Source: an uncultured Lachnospiraceae bacterium (GTDB lineage Bacteria > Bacillota > Clostridia > Lachnospirales > Lachnospiraceae). Taken from it: 11,427 nt of DNA. The position numbers and the translations under genes are program-made. This document shows, piece after piece, positions 8,246 through 11,427 of the stretch (position 1 is the stretch's first letter; each line of letters begins with the position of its first letter). Where the stretch lies: positions 1-11,427 of the forward strand of contig CAUCWU010000042.1 in the NCBI GenBank assembly GCA_958446555.1, read 5' to 3'. The notes under the pieces are model-generated. The model was not told where the DNA came from, did no database searches, and saw nothing but the letters and a program-made list of their open reading frames with translations.

Positions 8246-8292
8246 ATTATATAGAAGAAATGCCGATATTTCTATGGACAAAATTTTTGATA
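8246..8292 (-). promoter_or_regulatory. Promoter plus putative operator of the GH28-GH2 operon
   Basis: A -10 TATAAT lies at 8246-8251 on the minus strand. Seventeen bases upstream is TAGAAA (8269-8274), a 4/6 match to TTGACA. Overlapping and upstream of it is a block running from TATCAAAAATTTT (8280-8292) to CGG (8263-8265). The same spaced block occurs before the solute-binding protein gene, with the TATC starting 41 nt upstream of TATAAT in both. Transcription would begin about 70 nt before the GH28 start codon. Binding of the neighbouring AraC-type regulator here is inferred from the repetition and the weak -35, not shown. Confidence 0.65.
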
Positions 8293-8345
8293 GTGTGCAG
8301 TTTTAACCCAAATTCCAATCAGCTGTTTTCAATCTCATCTACAAC

Positions 8346-8388
8346 AACAGGTACACAGACAAAGTTTCCCTCTGACTATGTACCTGTT
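8346..8388 (-). other. Long intergenic stem-loop between the binding-protein and GH28 genes
   Basis: The arms AACAGGTACA (minus strand 8388-8379) and TGTACCTGTT (8355-8346) are perfectly complementary. The helix continues inward, with one U-U mismatch and two G-U pairs, to about 18 of 19 pairs closing a 5-nt GGAAA loop. It lies 56 bp past the solute-binding protein stop and upstream of the GH28 promoter. No run of U follows on either strand, so it is not a standard intrinsic terminator. It could protect the 3' end of an abundant binding-protein message, attenuate read-through into the enzyme genes, or be an RNA-processing site (inference). Confidence 0.7.
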
Positions 8389-8444
8389 AACTTGTTTATC
8401 CTATTTGTTCAATTTTTCTGCACTGTAACAGTCTTTTCCATTAT

Positions 8445-10145
8445 TTACTCCTGTAAAGAATCTCTTACCTCTTTTGCAGCTGCCAAATCATCCAGTCTCC
8501 AATCAATGATATCCTGTGCTCCGAGATCTTCACAATCCTTTACCATCTGACTCCACAGCGATTCAAATTCCTCATCTGACTCTGCGTAAACCATCTTCCA
8601 GCTAGCATTCACTACCACATCACGAAGTGCATCAATTGTCAGCTTCATCATATCATCTGGAATAGATGTGAAATTCGTAATATAATCTAAATCACTTGTC
8701 AAATAATAATTTCCTATGTCCATCACCTGATCAGTATAATAATCGTATCCGCTAAATTCCTTCCACTGATTCCATTCTTCTGTATTGTACACAAGATCTA
8801 ACAATTCTGACCAAGACTCAACTCCGATTCCTCTATTTTCTCCTTCTGGCCCAACATAAGACGTATAATAAGTGTTACCTTCAATCAGCCATGGTGTGCT
8901 CCAACGTGACAACACCTCTCCATTTGAAAGAGTTGTCTTTTGGTCTGTCTTGCCATAATTATCCAGATATTCCTGTTGAAGCTGACATACACCATTTTCG
9001 TCCAAATACCATACTGCATCACCTTCCGGTCCATTCATCACTTCAAAATAGGCATCTGCATCCGCTAACATATCAATAAACTGAATTGCGGCATCAATAT
9101 TTTTACTCTTTGCATTTACAACAAGTAGATACTTGCCTCCATAAATAGAGTTCCAGCTCTCTTGGTAAATTTTCTGATTTTCCATATAAATTGGCTTATA
9201 GCGTGCATATCCCTGAGTTGTACCTGATGTCACCATTGCATGGCCATTATCTACCTTCGCTTTCTGTGTCTGTCTATCTGTACTGATGCTATCCGGATCA
9301 AGTAGTCCTCTTCTGTATGCCTGATTATACCACTTTAAACCTTCCTTATATTTGCTGTCATCATTTAAAATTGATTTATACTCTGCATTGATCATATCCG
9401 ATTCCAGTAAATACTTTAATTCTGTAGGCTCATAGCCAAACCATTTCAAATACTCAGTGATATTGGCCCAATATTCCGTATCCGATCCTGCATTTAAATA
9501 GGTTCCTTGGTTCTGTATGCCATCCTCTCCTACTGGGTATGCCTTTAGCATTTCTTCCATCACATCTAAGAGCTGCCACTGATCTTTAATTTCTGGACAC
9601 CCAATTCCATAATAATACTTCCAGTTTACTACTGTCATATTTTTTGTAATGCCATATTCCAGTGACTTTCCACCTACAAGTGTCGGCATTGCATAAAGAA
9701 TTCCTGTTCCGTTGCTCTCAAATTTTCTGACAAAATTCATCGCCGTCTGCAGTTCTTCTTTTTCCATTACATGTGGCATCTGATCCAAATAATCTTCCAG
9801 ATCTAATACCATGCCTGCCTCAATCATAATTTCCAAGTTGTCTCTTGTCACATACATCAAATCTGGCAGTTCTCCACTTGCCAAAATGGCATTTGTCTTC
9901 TCGTCTGAATATGTCCACACCTCTACAGCCAGACCTCTGTCCGCAAAAACATCCGCCTTATAGCCACCTACTAAACCACTCTGCAGATTTGCATCTGATG
10001 GATATAGCGTAACTGTCGTCACATCCTCTGCCGCCAATACAGGCTGTACTGCCACCGGAAGAAGTGTTCCTGTTAAAAGAGCTGCAGATGATACCAATGC
10101 TGCAAACTGCTTTTTGTTTCGTCTCGACTCATTTCTTTTTTTCAT
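8445..10145 (-). CDS. Extracellular solute-binding protein of a carbohydrate ABC transporter (LplA/YtcQ-like)
   Basis: The protein is 566 residues from the ATG at 10145, which has AAAGGTGGAG just upstream; a GTG four codons earlier sits inside that ribosome binding site and is unlikely. It has a Sec signal peptide: basic residues 2-12, a hydrophobic stretch about 14-33, and a likely signal peptidase I site near VLA-A (36-39). There is no lipobox cysteine, unusual for a Gram-positive binding protein. The mature part has the family's SGELPDLMYV-type segment (90-99), many aromatic residues suited to sugar stacking, and a long C-terminal helical region. It should capture oligosaccharides outside the cell for import. 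No permease or ATPase gene is in the window. It is divergent from the response regulator and followed by the cytoplasmic GH genes, which suggests pectin-derived oligosaccharides as ligand (inference). Confidence 0.87.
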   Translation of the reverse strand: MKKRNESRRNKKQFAALVSSAALLTGTLLPVAVQPVLAAEDVTTVTLYPSDANLQSGLVGGYKADVFADRGLAVEVWTYSDEKTNAILASGELPDLMYVTRDNLEIMIEAGMVLDLEDYLDQMPHVMEKEELQTAMNFVRKFESNGTGILYAMPTLVGGKSLEYGITKNMTVVNWKYYYGIGCPEIKDQWQLLDVMEEMLKAYPVGEDGIQNQGTYLNAGSDTEYWANITEYLKWFGYEPTELKYLLESDMINAEYKSILNDDSKYKEGLKWYNQAYRRGLLDPDSISTDRQTQKAKVDNGHAMVTSGTTQGYARYKPIYMENQKIYQESWNSIYGGKYLLVVNAKSKNIDAAIQFIDMLADADAYFEVMNGPEGDAVWYLDENGVCQLQQEYLDNYGKTDQKTTLSNGEVLSRWSTPWLIEGNTYYTSYVGPEGENRGIGVESWSELLDLVYNTEEWNQWKEFSGYDYYTDQVMDIGNYYLTSDLDYITNFTSIPDDMMKLTIDALRDVVVNASWKMVYAESDEEFESLWSQMVKDCEDLGAQDIIDWRLDDLAAAKEVRDSLQE

Positions 10146-10153
10146 TGTAATCT

Positions 10154-10162
10154 CCACCTTTC
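10154..10162 (-). promoter_or_regulatory. Ribosome binding site deciding the binding-protein start
   Basis: GAAAGGTGG on the minus strand lies 8 nt before the ATG at 10145. It overlaps the alternative GTG at 10157, which argues against that codon as the start. Confidence 0.7.
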
Positions 10163-10217
10163 TTTTTTTTCACAATCCCGGTTCGTTTTACGTTCTCCGG
10201 TTTTTCTTGCTGACTTT

Positions 10218-10264
10218 ATTATAGTAAAATAAAACCGAAATGGATATATCTAAAACTTTTGATA
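10218..10264 (-). promoter_or_regulatory. Promoter plus putative operator of the solute-binding protein gene
   Basis: The -10 TATAAT is at 10218-10223 on the minus strand. The hexamer 17 nt upstream is TATCCA (10241-10246), a poor -35, as expected for an activator-dependent promoter. Upstream lies TATCAAAAGTTTT (10252-10264) and then CGG (10235-10237). By hand count 25 of 41 positions between the TATC and the -10 are identical to the GH28 promoter, with no gaps. Flanking GATAT and ATATC at both sides of AAAAGTTTT form an imperfect dyad here. The resulting leader is about 65 nt. The divergent AraC-type response regulator is the natural candidate for binding (inference). Confidence 0.65.
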
Positions 10265-10292
10265 ATATCACAAATTCTTGTTTTTTACTTTT

Positions 10293-10335
10293 TTGACTGT
10301 AATTTTTCCTGCTTATCTGTTATCATTCTTATTAT
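10293..10335 (+). promoter_or_regulatory. Tentative promoter region of the response regulator
   Basis: TTGACT (10293-10298) resembles a -35, but the best -10 candidates are poorly spaced: TGTTAT at 10318-10323 (19 nt) and TATTAT at 10330-10335 (31 nt). The stretch is AT-rich and a promoter must lie near here, but I cannot place it precisely. The rest of the 248-bp divergent region holds only the binding-protein promoter and leader described separately. Confidence 0.25.
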
Positions 10336-10381
10336 AAAATGAATTGTAAAATTTATAAAACACTTGCCAACAATGATTTTT

Positions 10382-10387
10382 AGGAGG
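10382..10387 (+). promoter_or_regulatory. Ribosome binding site of the response regulator
   Basis: A perfect AGGAGG lies 6 nt before the ATG at 10394. An in-frame ATG at 10388 abuts the motif directly and is therefore less likely to be the start. Confidence 0.8.
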
Positions 10388-10393
10388 ATGTCT

Positions 10394-11427
10394 ATGTACA
10401 CAGTATTATTAGCAGATGACGAACTCTCTGTCATCGAATCATTAAAAAACGAAATTCCATGGGAAAATCTCGGTGTCAAAACAATCTATACAGCCACAGA
10501 CGGACTTCAAGCATTGGAGATCATCCATAGCCATTCAATTGATCTTCTGATCACGGATATTCGCATGCCGCACATGGACGGTCTTGAACTTTTGTCGACA
10601 CTCAGAAAAGAAAACTCTCAAATTCACTGTATTCTTCTTACTGCTTATGGTGAGTTTGAATATGCTAAGCAGGCATTTTCTCTAGGCGTAGAAAATTACT
10701 TACTTAAGCCTATGCAAACCCAAGAGCTCATGCAAAGTATTGAGAATGCACTGGAAAACTTATATGTAAACAGAAAAAACCAAGCTGAATTGTTTCGTGA
10801 AAACATTCTCAGGCGTTGGATCTATGGCAACATTTCCTCAGATGAACTCGGTGAAAAAACGATCTATCTGGATATCAATATTTATCAAAAAGAATACTGT
10901 ATTCTCGCCATCAAGAAAACAGATCGTTCTTTTGTTGTTCATACGCTAACGGATGCGATTCTAAAACCGCTATCTAATCAGCTTGAATACTGTGACGTTT
11001 GGGATAACAACGGTCACTATCTGATCTTAATCGGCTCACGAAAACTTCCTATTGATTCCATCTGCGATCAGATTTATGAGGTTGTCCGTTCTTTTGATGA
11101 GAACCATCTTCCCCGTATTGCCCTAGGTTCTATTATAAATGATCGCATGAATTTACATACCAGCTATGAAAAAGCCTGCACACTTGTCGATCAATCTAAC
11201 TCTCCGGAAATTCCATTTCGAATTTTGACTGCAACTAGCGAACAGACTAATATTCCTCAACAAAGTATTACGATTGATGTAGACTCGTTAAGTCCGATTG
11301 TCTCTCGTGCAATCCATTACATTGAAAATCATTATGCAGAAGGTGTGTCTCTAAAAGAATTTTGCGCTGCAAAAAATCTAAATGCTGCTTACGTCGGATA
11401 TTTGTTTAAGAAAGAGACCGGGACTTT
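10394..11427 (+). CDS. Two-component response regulator, YesN type (receiver plus AraC helix-turn-helix), 3' end cut by the window
   Basis: I translated this gene by hand; 344 codons are present and the frame is open to the right edge. Residues 1-120 form a receiver domain with the acidic pair D8-D9, phospho-acceptor D55 in LLITDIRMP, T83 in LLTAYGEFEYA and K105 in LLKPM. Residues about 130-300 are the variable linker region of YesN-like regulators. From about residue 301 an AraC-type DNA-binding domain begins: the segment IHYIENHYAEGVSLKEFCAA is followed by NLNAAYVGYLFKKETGT, where the window ends. The protein would be phosphorylated by a membrane histidine kinase sensing sugars and would activate the locus. 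No kinase gene is in the window; it may lie beyond the right edge. Its divergent placement 248 bp from the binding-protein gene supports local control, possibly including its own gene. Confidence 0.92.
   Translation, partial: MYTVLLADDELSVIESLKNEIPWENLGVKTIYTATDGLQALEIIHSHSIDLLITDIRMPHMDGLELLSTLRKENSQIHCILLTAYGEFEYAKQAFSLGVENYLLKPMQTQELMQSIENALENLYVNRKNQAELFRENILRRWIYGNISSDELGEKTIYLDINIYQKEYCILAIKKTDRSFVVHTLTDAILKPLSNQLEYCDVWDNNGHYLILIGSRKLPIDSICDQIYEVVRSFDENHLPRIALGSIINDRMNLHTSYEKACTLVDQSNSPEIPFRILTATSEQTNIPQQSITIDVDSLSPIVSRAIHYIENHYAEGVSLKEFCAAKNLNAAYVGYLFKKETGT

Noticed and set aside
8346..8388. Intrinsic terminator after the solute-binding protein gene
   Set aside because: The stem is strong but no run of U follows on the minus strand, nor on the plus strand in the other direction.
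8422..8432. Short palindrome ACTGT-A-ACAGT just after the binding-protein stop
   Set aside because: Eleven bases with five-base arms is within chance expectation, and no second copy was noticed at the other promoter.
10146..10157. GTG at 10157 as the start of the solute-binding protein
   Set aside because: It lies within the AAAGGTGGAG ribosome binding site that serves the ATG at 10145; the shorter form also gives a normal signal peptide beginning with MKK.
10178..10200. CCGG-flanked dyad in the binding-protein leader as a hairpin or catabolite-repression (cre) site
   Set aside because: Only the four outer base pairs match, and the centre does not fit the cre consensus TGWAANCGNTNWCA.
10285..10479. 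64-residue open frame on the minus strand overlapping the response regulator start
   Set aside because: It overlaps the first codons of a clear receiver domain, has no good ribosome binding site that I can see, and resembles no family.

Overview
The window reads as chromosomal DNA from a low-GC, Gram-positive anaerobe of the Clostridia, most likely a gut Lachnospiraceae (inference). The grounds are strong AGGAGG-type ribosome binding sites, AT-rich leaders, tightly packed co-directional genes, and a cytoplasmic glycoside hydrolase set next to an extracellular sugar-binding protein and a YesN/AraC-type response regulator. This arrangement is typical of Firmicutes polysaccharide-utilisation loci.

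Layout: seven genes lie on the minus strand and one on the plus strand. At the right end (10394 to the window edge, plus strand) is a response regulator with a receiver domain and the start of an AraC-type helix-turn-helix, cut by the window. Divergent from it is a secreted solute-binding protein (10145 down to 8445). A 275-bp intergenic region follows, holding a long stem-loop and a second promoter. Then come three signal-peptide-less carbohydrate enzymes: a GH28 pectinase-like protein with an N-terminal fibronectin-III-like domain (8169-6643), a GH2 beta-glycosidase (6616-4139) and a 646-residue protein with a C-terminal helical-toroid-like domain of unassigned family (4103-2163). After a 67-bp gap with its own candidate promoter come three genes unrelated to sugar use: an MmcQ/YjbR-alkyltransferase fusion (2095-1454), a UPF0340/DUF436 protein (1451-870) and an M20-family amidohydrolase (837 to the left edge, truncated).

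How it works together (inference): the regulator, paired with a histidine kinase not in the window, would activate the binding-protein and GH28 promoters. Pectin-type oligosaccharides captured outside would be imported by permeases encoded elsewhere and broken down in the cytoplasm by the GH28, GH2 and toroid-domain proteins.

The most notable non-coding observation is that the two sugar-locus promoters share an upstream block (TATCAAAAnTTTT ... CGG) at exactly the same distance from an identical TATAAT box. I infer this to be the operator of the locus regulator. No RNA genes, insertion sequences, CRISPR arrays or phage features were seen.
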